Assembly: GCA_963742585.1 (NCBI GenBank)
Contig: CAVUMI010000009.1
Location: 310,001 to 374,000 of the forward strand
Length of the DNA: 64,000 bases
Direction of reading: 5' to 3'
Origin: JACDEA01 sp963742585
GTDB taxonomy: Bacteria; Actinomycetota; Acidimicrobiia; Acidimicrobiales; JACDEA01
The translations under genes and the position numbers were made by a program. Below, in pieces: positions 43,352 to 51,559 of the stretch (position 1 is its first letter; each line of letters starts with the position of its first letter). Under the pieces are notes generated by a model. It was not told the origin of the DNA, did no database searches, and was given only the letters and a program-made list of their open reading frames with translations.

Positions 43352-43564
43352 CTAAATCGTTGCTGGCGTGAACTCCTCGTCCACGCTTCCGTCGGCGTGG
43401 AGGACGATCACGCGCGACTCCTCGTGGCGCACTGCGTGGTAGCGGGCGATCTCAATGGCCCGCTCGCGTGCGCCGACAACTGTGTCTTGGCTCCTGCGGC
43501 CAGACACCTCTCCCTGTACGCGCCATCCGACATGAAATGGGGTGATACGGAAGATTGCTGCCAT
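43352..43564 (-). CDS. Small DUF2188-like protein
   Basis: A 70-residue protein from ATG 43564 (an ATG at 43594 would add 10 basic residues). FRITPFHVGWRVQGEVSGRR, TVVGARERAIEIARYHAVRH and VIVLHADGSVDEEFTPAT fit the short beta-alpha-beta DUF2188-type domain with a W-x-V start and an H-x-DG end. Function is unknown. It is followed by a clear terminator and stands alone. A DNA/RNA-binding role has been suggested for relatives but is unproven. Confidence 0.65.
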   Translation of the reverse strand: MAAIFRITPFHVGWRVQGEVSGRRSQDTVVGARERAIEIARYHAVRHEESRVIVLHADGSVDEEFTPATI

Positions 43565-43639
43565 CACGTCCCTTCTCCTGCCCCGAAGTGTCAAGGTAAC
43601 GGTCAGGGCGCGCAGAACTTGCGGTCGAAACGAAGGAAT

Positions 43640-44578
43640 TCAGCGACCGGCTGCGGCGAACAGCGCATCGGCGGTGAGCACGCCGATCGGGCGGTCGCCG
43701 TCCCTGACTGCGACCTCGGCCGTGCCTGCGGCGAGCATGGCGGCGAGGGCTTCGCGCAGGGCCACCCCGACCTCAACCTGGGGTAGGCCGTCGGTGGGGC
43801 CCGGGGTCACGTCCGTACGCTCGAGCCGGAGCACGCTGAGCCGTTTCACGCCCCGGTCGGCGCCGACGAAGTCGGCGACGAATGGTGTGGCCGGCAGCCC
43901 CAGGACGTCGGCGGGCGGCGCGTATTGCTCGAGTCGCCCACCCTCGGCCAGCACGGCGATCCGGTCACCGAGCCGCACGGCCTCATCGACGTCGTGGGTG
44001 ACGAACACGACCGTTTTGCGCAGTTCGGCCTGAAGCCGCACGAACTCGCCCTGAAGGCGGTCGCGGGTGATGGGGTCGATCGCTCCGAACGGCTCGTCCA
44101 TCAGCAGCACGGGCGGGTCGGCCGCCAACGCGCGGGCGACGCCGACCCGTTGGCGCTGCCCGCCCGAGAGCTGGTGCGGATAGCGACCGGCAAAGCGCGC
44201 CGCGTCGAGGCCGACGAGCGTGAGCAGCTCATCGACACGGGCGCGTATGCGCCGCTTGTCCCATCCGAGCAGCCGCGGAACCGTCCCGACGTTGGCGGCC
44301 ACCGTCTGATGGGGAAACAGCCCGACCTGCTGGATCACATAGCCCATCCGGCGGCGCAACTCGACGCGGTCGACGGTGCTGATGTCTTCGCCATCGACGG
44401 TGATCCGTCCGCTGGTCGGCTCGACCAGCCGGTTGATCATCTTCATGGTGGTGGTCTTCCCGCAGCCGGAGGGCCCGACCAGCACGCAGGTCTCGCCATC
44501 GGCGATCTCGAGCGACAGCGTGTCGACCGCGATCGTCCCGTCGGCGTATCGCTTGGTCACCGACTCCAGACGGATCAT
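43640..44578 (-). CDS. Osmoprotectant ABC transporter ATP-binding protein (OpuCA/ProV-like)
   Basis: A 312-residue ATPase for quaternary-amine uptake. Walker A GPSGCGKTTTMKMIN near residue 35, signature LSGGQRQRVGVARAL, Walker B VLLMDEPFGAIDP and the H-loop VFVTHDVDEA are intact. The C-terminal about 65 residues include a short CBS-like ending (RPIGVLTADALFAAAGR), as in OpuCA proteins that sense ionic strength. It is divergent from the two permease genes across 19 bp occupied by a perfect palindrome. Confidence 0.93.
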   Translation of the reverse strand: MIRLESVTKRYADGTIAVDTLSLEIADGETCVLVGPSGCGKTTTMKMINRLVEPTSGRITVDGEDISTVDRVELRRRMGYVIQQVGLFPHQTVAANVGTVPRLLGWDKRRIRARVDELLTLVGLDAARFAGRYPHQLSGGQRQRVGVARALAADPPVLLMDEPFGAIDPITRDRLQGEFVRLQAELRKTVVFVTHDVDEAVRLGDRIAVLAEGGRLEQYAPPADVLGLPATPFVADFVGADRGVKRLSVLRLERTDVTPGPTDGLPQVEVGVALREALAAMLAAGTAEVAVRDGDRPIGVLTADALFAAAGR

Positions 44579-44580
44579 TG

Positions 44581-44597
44581 GCCGTTACCGTAACGGC
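44581..44597. promoter_or_regulatory. Perfect palindrome filling the divergent osmolyte-transporter gap
   Basis: GCCGTTAC-C-GTAACGGC has 8-bp perfect arms and one central base. It occupies almost the entire 19-bp gap between the ATPase start (44578) and the permease GTG (44598). It is a likely operator, but the regulator is not in the window. Confidence 0.7.
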
Positions 44598-45254
44598 GTG
44601 CTCGGCGTCTCCGACCCCTGGCTGCGATGGTCGTGGGTATCCACGCACGGCGACGAGATCTGGGCCGCCCTTCGGCAGCACGTGGAACTCACCGTGATCG
44701 CCGTCGGCATCGGGTTCGCCATCGCACTCCCATTGTCGGTGCTGTCGTTTCGCGTTCGCCGCTTCTACGGCCCGGTGCTCGGGCTCACCGGCGTGCTCTA
44801 CACCATCCCCTCGCTCGCCCTGTTTGGCTTTCTCATCCCGATTACCGGCTTGTCGCGCACCACGGCGTCGATCGCGCTCGTCGGCTACACGCTGCTGATC
44901 CTCGTACGCAACATCGTGGCCGGACTCGAAGCCGTGCCCGTCGAAGCGCGAGACGCGGCCGAAGGAATGGGGTTCAGTCGTGGCGCGCAACTATGGCGAG
45001 TCGAGTTGCCGCTGGCGGTGCCGGCCATCGTCGCGGGTATCCGGATCGCGACGGTTACGACCATCGGCCTCGTCACCGTCACCGCGCTTATCGGTCAGGG
45101 CGGACTCGGCGCGCTGATCCTCGACGGCTTCTACCGCCAGTTCCGAACCCCCGAGGTCGTCGGCACCGTGCTGTCGATCGCTCTCGCGATCGTGGCCGAC
45201 GTCGGACTCATCGGTGTCGAACGCTTGTTGACGCCGTGGGCGGAGCGCCGCTGA
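44598..45254 (+). CDS. Osmoprotectant ABC transporter permease (OpuCB-like)
   Basis: A 218-residue inner-membrane permease starting at GTG 44598. It has about five helices, for example TVIAVGIGFAIALPLSVLSF, GLTGVLYTIPSLALFGFLIP and VGTVLSIALAIVADVGLIGV. The EAA loop is EARDAAEGMGFSRGAQLWRV followed by ELPLAVPAIVAGIR. It pairs with the next permease and shares the divergent control region with the ATPase. The stop overlaps the next start (TGATG). Confidence 0.92.
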   Translation: MLGVSDPWLRWSWVSTHGDEIWAALRQHVELTVIAVGIGFAIALPLSVLSFRVRRFYGPVLGLTGVLYTIPSLALFGFLIPITGLSRTTASIALVGYTLLILVRNIVAGLEAVPVEARDAAEGMGFSRGAQLWRVELPLAVPAIVAGIRIATVTTIGLVTVTALIGQGGLGALILDGFYRQFRTPEVVGTVLSIALAIVADVGLIGVERLLTPWAERR

Positions 45255-45961
45255 TGGACTTCGTCGCGCGCGTGTTCGAATGGTTCACCACCGCTACCCA
45301 CTGGCAGGGGGAGGGCGGCGTCCCGCAGCGGGTGCTCGAACACGTCGAGCTGTCAGCCGGCGCCGTCCTAACTGCCGCGGCGATCGCGTTGCCGATCGGC
45401 CTCACGCTCGGGCATCTGCGCCGTGGGGGTGTTGTCGCGGTCAACGTGGCCAACGTCGGCCGCGCCCTGCCCAGTTTGGCGCTGCTCATCCTGGCGCAGG
45501 ATCTGTTCGGCATCGGTGCCCGCCCGGCCTATGTCGCGCTAGTGGCCTTGGCCATTCCGCCGATGGTGACCAACACGTTCATCGGGATCCGTGATGTCGA
45601 TGCCGACGTGCGCGAGGCGGCTCGAGGGATGGGGATGCGCGGCGGCCAGGTGTTGTGGCGCGTCGAGTTGCCATTGGGTCTGCCGCTGGTGATCGCTGGT
45701 GTCCGCACCGCGGCCGTCAACGTTGTTGCCACCGCAACGCTGGCGGCGATCATCGCCGGGGGTGGCCTCGGTCGCTTCATCGTCGATGGTCTCGCGCAGC
45801 AGGACACACCACAGGCCTTCGCCGGCGCCCTGCTCGTCGCCGTGCTGGCGGTAGGCACCGAAGGGGGATTCGGACTGCTTCAGCGCCGTATTGCCGCCCG
45901 GTCGGCTACGGTCCGCGGCGGTCCACGCGAAGAGGAGTTGGTGCATGCGCTCGTGCCGTAG
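45254..45961 (+). CDS. Osmoprotectant ABC transporter permease (OpuCD-like)
   Basis: A 235-residue permease, the second half of the channel. GAVLTAAAIALPIGLTLGHL, VNVANVGRALPSLALLILAQ, the EAA loop VREAARGMGMRGGQVLWRVE, then LPLGLPLVIAGVRTAAVNVV and GALLVAVLAVGTEGGFGLLQ are typical. ATG 45254 is in a one-base overlap with the first permease, and its end overlaps the binding-protein gene by 17 bp. It would pass glycine betaine, choline, carnitine or a similar compound. Confidence 0.92.
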   Translation: MDFVARVFEWFTTATHWQGEGGVPQRVLEHVELSAGAVLTAAAIALPIGLTLGHLRRGGVVAVNVANVGRALPSLALLILAQDLFGIGARPAYVALVALAIPPMVTNTFIGIRDVDADVREAARGMGMRGGQVLWRVELPLGLPLVIAGVRTAAVNVVATATLAAIIAGGGLGRFIVDGLAQQDTPQAFAGALLVAVLAVGTEGGFGLLQRRIAARSATVRGGPREEELVHALVP

Positions 45962-46859
45962 GGGTTTCCGACTGGTGGTTCTGGCGGCCGTAGCCGCTCT
46001 GTTGCTCGCCGCCTGCGGCGACGATGACGACGATGGCGCGTCGGGCGACACGCAGCCCAAGGGCTCGATCACCGTGGCCGGCAGCGATTTCGTCGAACAG
46101 GACATCGTCGCCAACATCTACGCCGCGGCTCTCCGGGCCAAGGGCTACACGGTCACCGTCAAGCCGCACCTCGGCAAACGTGAGGTCGTACAGCCCGCAC
46201 TTCAGAGCGGTGACGTCGACGTGCTGCCCGAGTACGTGGGCAGCCTCCTCGAGTATCTCGAGCAGGGTTCGGCCACGCCCGACCTGAACGCGTCGGTCAC
46301 CAAGCTTCGCGAACTGGTCAAGCCAAAGGGCCTGACGGCGCTCGAGCCGGCCGAGGCGTACGACGCCAACGCGCTCGTGGTCACCAAGGCGACGGCCGAC
46401 GAGCACAAGCTGGTCAATGTCTCCGACTTGGCACCCGTCGCGGCGCAGCTCACCTTCGGCGGGCCTCCCGAATGCCCGACGCGGCCACTCTGCGCCATCG
46501 GCTACAAGGACAAGTACGGGTTGAGCTTCAAGTCGTTCAAGGCGCTCGACGTGGCCGGCCCGATCACCAAGAAGGCGCTCACCGACGGCGACATCGACGT
46601 CGCGCTGCTCCTATCGAGCGATGTCCCCGATGGCACCGTCGTGCTGAAGGACGACAAAGGCTTGCAGCCGGCGGAGAACGTGATCCCGGTCATCCGCACC
46701 GCCAAGGCAACGGCCGAGGTCACTGAGATTCTCAATGCCGTGTCGGCCAAGCTGAGCCTGGATGAGCTGGTCGAGCTCAACCGCAAGGCCGGCGGCGCCG
46801 ATAAGCCCGACCCGTCCACGCTGGCCAACGATTGGGCCAAGGAGTACGACCTGGCATAA
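45945..46859 (+). CDS. Osmoprotectant ABC transporter substrate-binding lipoprotein (OpuCC-like)
   Basis: A 304-residue lipoprotein. The leader ends LLLAACGDDDD, a lipobox followed by acidic residues. A QAC-type domain follows: ITVAGSDFVEQDIVANIYAA, VTVKPHLGKREVVQPALQSG (typical), DVLPEYVGSLLEYLEQG and a C-terminal LDELVELNRKAGG segment. AGAGGAG lies 7-13 nt before ATG 45945. It would bind a quaternary amine outside the membrane and hand it to the permeases. Ligand-binding aromatic residues cannot be ranked by eye. Confidence 0.92.
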   Translation: MRSCRRGFRLVVLAAVAALLLAACGDDDDDGASGDTQPKGSITVAGSDFVEQDIVANIYAAALRAKGYTVTVKPHLGKREVVQPALQSGDVDVLPEYVGSLLEYLEQGSATPDLNASVTKLRELVKPKGLTALEPAEAYDANALVVTKATADEHKLVNVSDLAPVAAQLTFGGPPECPTRPLCAIGYKDKYGLSFKSFKALDVAGPITKKALTDGDIDVALLLSSDVPDGTVVLKDDKGLQPAENVIPVIRTAKATAEVTEILNAVSAKLSLDELVELNRKAGGADKPDPSTLANDWAKEYDLA

Positions 46860-46893
46860 GAGAGGCGGAGGCGGAGACGGAGCCGATCGCAAT

Positions 46894-47754
46894 ATGACAG
46901 TGTCCCGTCGGCTTGGGCGCACTGGCCATGAGTCGGCGGTCGCCGTCCTCGGCGCCGCTGCCTTTTGGGACAGCACGACGGGTGACGCCGAGCCGGCGTT
47001 TCATGCTGCGCTAGCGGCCGGTGTCAACCACCTCGACATTGCGCCGCAGTACGGCGAGGCCGAGCGCGCGCTGGGTCCACTGATCCCAGCGGTCCGTGAC
47101 CAACTGTTCATCGGGTGCAAGACGACGCGGCGCAATCCGGACGGCGTCCGCGCCCAACTCGAGAACTCGTTGTCATTGCTGGGGTGTGACGCGTTCGACC
47201 TCTATCAACTGCACGCGGTGTGCGACCTGGAAGAACTCGACGCACGCAGCGGGGCGGTGGCTGCGATTATGCAAGCGCGCGACGAAGGCCTTTGCCGCTT
47301 CGTCGGCATCACGGGCCACGACGTCACGGTGCCGGCGACGCACCTCGAAGCGCTGCGCCGGCACGACCTCGACACGGTGATGTTCCCGGTGAACCGTCGC
47401 GTGTGGGCCGACCCGGACTATCGGCGTGACGCCGAGGCGTTGCTGGCTGAGTGTGCCGACCGCGACGTCGGCGTCATGGCCATCAAGTCGATCGCCCGCC
47501 GGCCGTGGCCCGATGGCGCCGACCGTCACGCCACCACCTGGTACGAGCCCTACGCCGACGACGACAACATCGCGACCTCCGTCCGGTTCACGCTTTCGGT
47601 GCCCGGCGTCCACGCGATCTGCACCGCCGGCGACGCCCGCCTACTACCGCGGGTGCTGGCCGCCGTCGAGGCCTTCGAGCCCCTCCCACCCGACGAACTC
47701 GACCCCCTCGCTGCCGCCGTCGGCGGCGAACCAATCCTCACCCGGCCGGGTTAG
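46894..47754 (+). CDS. Aldo/keto reductase
   Basis: A 286-residue TIM-barrel oxidoreductase. LGRTGHESAVAVLGAAAFWD is the N-terminal strand, NHLDIAPQYGEAERALGPL holds the catalytic Asp and Tyr, and IGCKTTRRNPDGVRAQLENS the catalytic Lys. LLGCDAFDLYQLHAV is typical, with His in YQLHAV. It reduces carbonyls with NADPH. Substrate unknown. Its stop overlaps the convergent phosphotransferase gene by 4 bp, and it lies 34 bp after the osmolyte-binding gene, so co-transcription is possible. Confidence 0.9.
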   Translation: MTVSRRLGRTGHESAVAVLGAAAFWDSTTGDAEPAFHAALAAGVNHLDIAPQYGEAERALGPLIPAVRDQLFIGCKTTRRNPDGVRAQLENSLSLLGCDAFDLYQLHAVCDLEELDARSGAVAAIMQARDEGLCRFVGITGHDVTVPATHLEALRRHDLDTVMFPVNRRVWADPDYRRDAEALLAECADRDVGVMAIKSIARRPWPDGADRHATTWYEPYADDDNIATSVRFTLSVPGVHAICTAGDARLLPRVLAAVEAFEPLPPDELDPLAAAVGGEPILTRPG

Positions 47755-48500
47755 CCGCCGGCGCGCAGCACGGCGACCTCGGGATACTCCTCGGGCGGCC
47801 CGAAGCCGTGCTCGACCAGCCAGCGGACGTTACTCAGGCATCGCAACGACCACCATGCGCGAATGAGGTCGCGGTCAACGTTGGTGCCGTAGCCGGCGAT
47901 GACGTCATCGAGGTGTTCCTCGTGTGCGAGCGTGAGGGTGGCGAGGTCGAAGAGCGCGTCGCCCTGGGACCCCTCGGACCAGTCGATGATCCCGGTGACC
48001 TCGTCACCGGCGACGAAGACGTGGTCGACCTGCAGGTCGCCGTGAATGAACATCGGTGTCCACGGACGGAGCGCAGTCTCAGCGAGGCGGCGGTTGCGCG
48101 TGACGACGTCGGCGGGAAGGACGTCGTTGGCGATGAGCCACGCGGACTCGGTTTCGAGCTTGGTTGCGAGCTCGTCGACGCTCCGACCGGGCCATGGTGG
48201 CAGCGGCGCGTCGTGCAACCTGCGGACTGCGGCGCCTGCGGCGGCCCACGCCCCTGCCGACGCAGTCGACGGCTCGTGGAGACGGCCCAGTGCGGTCCCC
48301 GGAAGGGCAGCCAGCGCCAGCACGGGCGGCTTCCGCCACAGGATCTCCGGCGTGGTGACCGGCGCCATCGCCATCACGTCGACCTCGACGTCGGTGCGCC
48401 TCTGATCAGCGTCGATCTTCAGGAACACATCGCCGACGCGCAGGGTTGCCCGCTCGCTATGGGCAACGACGACCTCGACCCCCTCCACGTCGGACATCAT
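47751..48500 (-). CDS. APH-family phosphotransferase
   Basis: A 249-residue kinase-like fold of the aminoglycoside phosphotransferase family. The Brenner motif is FIHGDLQVDHVFV (HGDLxxxN variant with His), the DFG-like metal motif is GIIDWSEGSQGDALFDL, and an N-terminal Lys in VGDVFLKID could bind ATP. Family members phosphorylate antibiotics, homoserine, choline or macrolides; none is implied here. The start is ATG 48500, with ATG 48497 alternative. A cupin gene lies 37 bp upstream on the same strand. Confidence 0.85.
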   Translation of the reverse strand: MMSDVEGVEVVVAHSERATLRVGDVFLKIDADQRRTDVEVDVMAMAPVTTPEILWRKPPVLALAALPGTALGRLHEPSTASAGAWAAAGAAVRRLHDAPLPPWPGRSVDELATKLETESAWLIANDVLPADVVTRNRRLAETALRPWTPMFIHGDLQVDHVFVAGDEVTGIIDWSEGSQGDALFDLATLTLAHEEHLDDVIAGYGTNVDRDLIRAWWSLRCLSNVRWLVEHGFGPPEEYPEVAVLRAGG

Positions 48501-48537
48501 CGCGGGAAAGGCCGGGGTCGTCGGAGCCGAATGCGGG

Positions 48538-48903
48538 CTAGCCGGGCTTGGCGTAGGACTGCGCGGTCGAGCTGTCGAACTCGTAGGAGACGAACGGCTC
48601 GTCGCCGACGATCCACGCGTCGTGGCCTGGCTCGATGACGAAGGCATCGCCAGGACCTGCGTCGCCTTCAGTTCCATCGGAATGGGCGACGTGGATCTTT
48701 CCGCTGACGACAACGCCGATATGAAGCGTTTGACAGCTGTCGCCGCCCACCACCGGCTTGATGCACTCCGACCACTTCCAGCCGGGCTGCATCGTGAACC
48801 TCGCTGCCTTGGCCTTGCCGAGGTCGACCACCTCGACGGTGGTCTTGTCGGGCGTGCGGGTTTCGTCGGGGGAATCGAAGTTCTTGACGGTCAAGCCGGC
48901 CAT
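48538..48903 (-). CDS. Cupin-domain protein
   Basis: A 121-residue single cupin from ATG 48903. RFTMQPGWKWSECIKPVVGG is the first cupin box and HVAHSDGTEGDAGPGDAFVI, leading to PGHDAWIVGDEPFVSYEFD, the second; the metal His pattern is partial. Family roles are diverse, from isomerases to regulators. It lies upstream of the phosphotransferase gene on the same strand. The region 48904-49035 between it and the divergent HelD-like gene contains a terminator-like hairpin. Confidence 0.85.
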   Translation of the reverse strand: MAGLTVKNFDSPDETRTPDKTTVEVVDLGKAKAARFTMQPGWKWSECIKPVVGGDSCQTLHIGVVVSGKIHVAHSDGTEGDAGPGDAFVIEPGHDAWIVGDEPFVSYEFDSSTAQSYAKPG

Positions 48904-48978
48904 GGTTGGTCCTCTCACTGACATGCGGAGTGGTGACCTACCTTATTCCGCCCGCTAGAGTCTCGTTCCCCGCTTACC

Positions 48979-49010
48979 ACCCCCGTCGCGTCGCGCGTCG
49001 GGGGTTCTTT
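48979..49010 (+). terminator. Terminator-like hairpin in the HelD-like gene leader
   Basis: ACCCCCG and CGGGGGT arms pair over 7 bp, then after one mismatch CGCG/CGCG around a TCG loop, followed by TTCTTT. It lies 26 nt before the start of the HelD-like gene and no plus-strand gene precedes it closely, so it may attenuate that gene. Confidence 0.65.
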
Positions 49011-49035
49011 GCGCGGTTTGACCACGGAGGGAGCG

Positions 49036-50937
49036 ATGGACGACGACGACAGTCTCGAGCGCGAGCAGGCTTACGTCGACTGGGCCTACTCGTGCCTCGA
49101 TGAGATGCGAAAACGTACGGAGGCGCTGGAGATCAACGCCGCCGATGAGGTGACCCAGAAGGACATGGAGATGGCGATCGCCCGCCGTCTGGCGTCGATG
49201 AACATCGGGCTGCGGCCGCTGGTGTTCGGGCGCATCGACGAGCAGGCCGGTGAGCGGTGGTACGTGGGACGGCGCCATGTCGAGGACGCCAACGCCGACC
49301 CGGTCATCGTCGAGTGGCGGGCGCCCATTGCCGTCCCGTACTACCGGGCGAGCGGCGCCGATCCGATGAACCTGACACGTCGCCGGCAGTACGTGGCCGA
49401 CGCCAACCGCCTGCTGTCGATGGCCGACGACGTATTCGATGAGTCGGCGGTCGACGCATCGCAACCGCGCGTGCGGGGTCTCGACGCCCTCCTCGTCGAA
49501 CTCGAACGCAGCCGCACCGGCGAGATGCTCGACATCGTCTCGACGATTCAGGTCGAACAGGACGAGGTCATCCGTTCTGAGCAAGCCGGGGTGCTGGCGG
49601 TCCAAGGTGGGCCCGGTACCGGCAAGACCGCGGTCGGTCTGCACCGCGCTGCGTTCCTCCTCTACGCCAACGACGCGCTGAGCCGGGCCGGCGTGCTCGT
49701 GATCGGCCCCAACCGCACGTTCCTCCGGTATATCGGGCACGTCCTGCCGTCGCTCGGCGAGGAAGCCGTGTTGCAGGTCACGCTGGCCGACCTTGTTCCG
49801 AAGGCCCGGGTGGGCGCCGTCGACCCGCCCGAGGTGCAACGCGAGAAGGGCGACGCGCGTATGGCGGGCGTGCTGGCCGACGCGCTGGTCGGGCTGCGAC
49901 GTGCGGTGGATGGCCCCTTAGAGGCGCGGGCCGGCGTTCGCGCCGTTCGACTTCCGGCCGACGATCTCAACGCACTGGCCGCGCAGGTCGCGCGCCGACG
50001 CATGCCCTATGCGAGCGGCCGGTCGAACCTTCGCGAACTGCTGATCAAGACGATGTTCGAACGCTCGACCGCGGACGATCCCCAGGCGTTCGCCTCGCTC
50101 CTCCGCAGGGAACGCAACTTCATCGCCGCGCTCGATCGGCTGTGGCCGTCGGTGACTGCGGCGGCCCTGGTGCGCGCTGCGCTCGGGCAAGGACCGTCGC
50201 GGCGGTGGACCGACGCTGACCTCCCCTTGCTCGACGAAGCCGAGGCGCTGCTACACGGCGCCGGCCGCACGTACGGCCACATTGTGGTGGACGAGGCGCA
50301 GGACCTCTCGCCGATGCAGCTGCGCATGCTGGCCCGCCGGTGCCCGTCCGGCTCGATGACGATCCTCGGGGACGTGGCGCAAGGCATCGGCGTGTGGGCG
50401 ATCGATCACTGGGAAGAGGCGTTCGCCCACCTCCCGAACCCGGACGGCCACAGGATCTCCGAATTGCACCTCGGCTACCGATCACCCGCGCAGGTGCTTG
50501 ACCTCGCGGCGCGGCTGCTGTCGGAAGCCGCCCCCCATGTGCGCCCAACCGAGTCCGTACGCCGTGGTCGCACCGAGCCAGTCGTGATCGTCGCCGAGGA
50601 TCTCGCCGCGGCGGCGGTCAATGAGGCCCGTCGCCTGGTTGCCGATCACGGCACCGTCGCGGTGATCGCCGCGACCCCCATGGTGGATGACCTCAGCACC
50701 GCGCTCGCCACCAGCGGCCTCGCCTACGGCGAGGTCGGATCCGCGGTGAGCCTGCACGCCGCGCCCGCGGTGAAGGGCCTCGAGTTCGATGCGGTCATCG
50801 TCGTCGAGCCCGCCGCCATCGTCGAAGACGCGCCGCGTGGCCTGCGACTTCTCTACGTGGCGCTGACGCGACCGACGCGCCACCTCACGATCGTCCATCG
50901 GGCGTCGCTGCCCGCTGCAATCAGGAGTACAGCGTGA
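49036..50937 (+). CDS. HelD-like RNA-polymerase-associated ATPase/helicase
   Basis: A 633-residue UvrD/Rep-type superfamily 1 ATPase. An N-terminal coiled helical arm (REQAYVDWAYSCLDEMRKRT) precedes Walker A AVQGGPGTGKTAVGLHRAAF near residue 190 and Walker B GHIVVDEAQDLSPMQLRML near residue 415. Motif III is TILGDVAQGIGVW and motif VI-like LRLLYVALTRPTRHLTIVHR. The insertion of about 200 residues between motifs I and II matches HelD, which clears stalled RNA polymerase and can give rifampicin tolerance. Start ATG 49036 with GGAGGGAG upstream. Its tail overlaps the convergent hydrolase. Confidence 0.88.
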   Translation: MDDDDSLEREQAYVDWAYSCLDEMRKRTEALEINAADEVTQKDMEMAIARRLASMNIGLRPLVFGRIDEQAGERWYVGRRHVEDANADPVIVEWRAPIAVPYYRASGADPMNLTRRRQYVADANRLLSMADDVFDESAVDASQPRVRGLDALLVELERSRTGEMLDIVSTIQVEQDEVIRSEQAGVLAVQGGPGTGKTAVGLHRAAFLLYANDALSRAGVLVIGPNRTFLRYIGHVLPSLGEEAVLQVTLADLVPKARVGAVDPPEVQREKGDARMAGVLADALVGLRRAVDGPLEARAGVRAVRLPADDLNALAAQVARRRMPYASGRSNLRELLIKTMFERSTADDPQAFASLLRRERNFIAALDRLWPSVTAAALVRAALGQGPSRRWTDADLPLLDEAEALLHGAGRTYGHIVVDEAQDLSPMQLRMLARRCPSGSMTILGDVAQGIGVWAIDHWEEAFAHLPNPDGHRISELHLGYRSPAQVLDLAARLLSEAAPHVRPTESVRRGRTEPVVIVAEDLAAAAVNEARRLVADHGTVAVIAATPMVDDLSTALATSGLAYGEVGSAVSLHAAPAVKGLEFDAVIVVEPAAIVEDAPRGLRLLYVALTRPTRHLTIVHRASLPAAIRSTA

Positions 50938-51559
50938 GGGCTTCGTCGAGGCTGCACACCCGGACACCGGGTTCCGCGGCGACCGCGGCGAGCCACTCGG
51001 GGCGGCCCCGTGCGCTCACGGCGATGGGCTCGTCCAGTTGCGAACCGTGCGTGGCCTGACGGGCGAACGCAGTCGCATAGTCCGGAGGACGGACGTCGGA
51101 TGCAAGTTCCACCAGTGCGAACGGGTCGGGCGGCACGACGGGCGCCGCCGGCGGTAGGACGATGAACGGCGAACCCGGCGTCGAGCCGCCGCCCGCCAAT
51201 CCCGGGCCATCGCCGAGGATCGTGCCGTGCACCAGCTCGCAGCGGCTGCCGGCGATCAGCAGGGCAAGGTACGCGCCGAGGCCGCGGCCATACACGGTCG
51301 CCGCACCGAGATGCGCGAGGGCGGCGTCGACGTCGCCCATGAGCACCTCGGCGTAGTAGCCACCGCCCGACGGGATGGTCGAGTCACCATGGCCGGTGAA
51401 GTCGAGCCCGAAGATCGGACCCCGCCACGATGCGACCGTGGGCGGCACGTGCGTCGGCGTGCGTTCGCCCAGGCCGTGCAGGAGCAGAAGCGAGCGTCCC
51501 GATCCACCGCGCAGCTCGTGGAGCGCAAGGGTGATCCGACCGTGGACGAGAGGGATCAC
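50921..51559 (-). CDS. Alpha/beta hydrolase
   Basis: About 212 residues starting at GTG 51559 (overlapping the previous stop, GTGA). ALHELRGGSGRSLLLLHGLG (oxyanion strand with HG), FGLDFTGHGDSTIP and a nucleophile region that reads VYGRGLGAYLALL, with Gly where Ser/Cys is usual (GxSxG becomes GRGLG). Without the nucleophile it may be inactive or non-catalytic. The C-terminal strand ends CSLDEALTLYS. It overlaps the HelD-like gene by 17 bp and is coupled to the upstream hydrolase. Confidence 0.75.
   Translation of the reverse strand: MIPLVHGRITLALHELRGGSGRSLLLLHGLGERTPTHVPPTVASWRGPIFGLDFTGHGDSTIPSGGGYYAEVLMGDVDAALAHLGAATVYGRGLGAYLALLIAGSRCELVHGTILGDGPGLAGGGSTPGSPFIVLPPAAPVVPPDPFALVELASDVRPPDYATAFARQATHGSQLDEPIAVSARGRPEWLAAVAAEPGVRVCSLDEALTLYS

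Noticed and set aside
48904..49035. Rifampicin-associated element before the HelD-like gene
   Set aside because: I could not find the known RAE pattern of an inverted GGGgCTTGC-type motif here. Only the terminator-like hairpin is visible.
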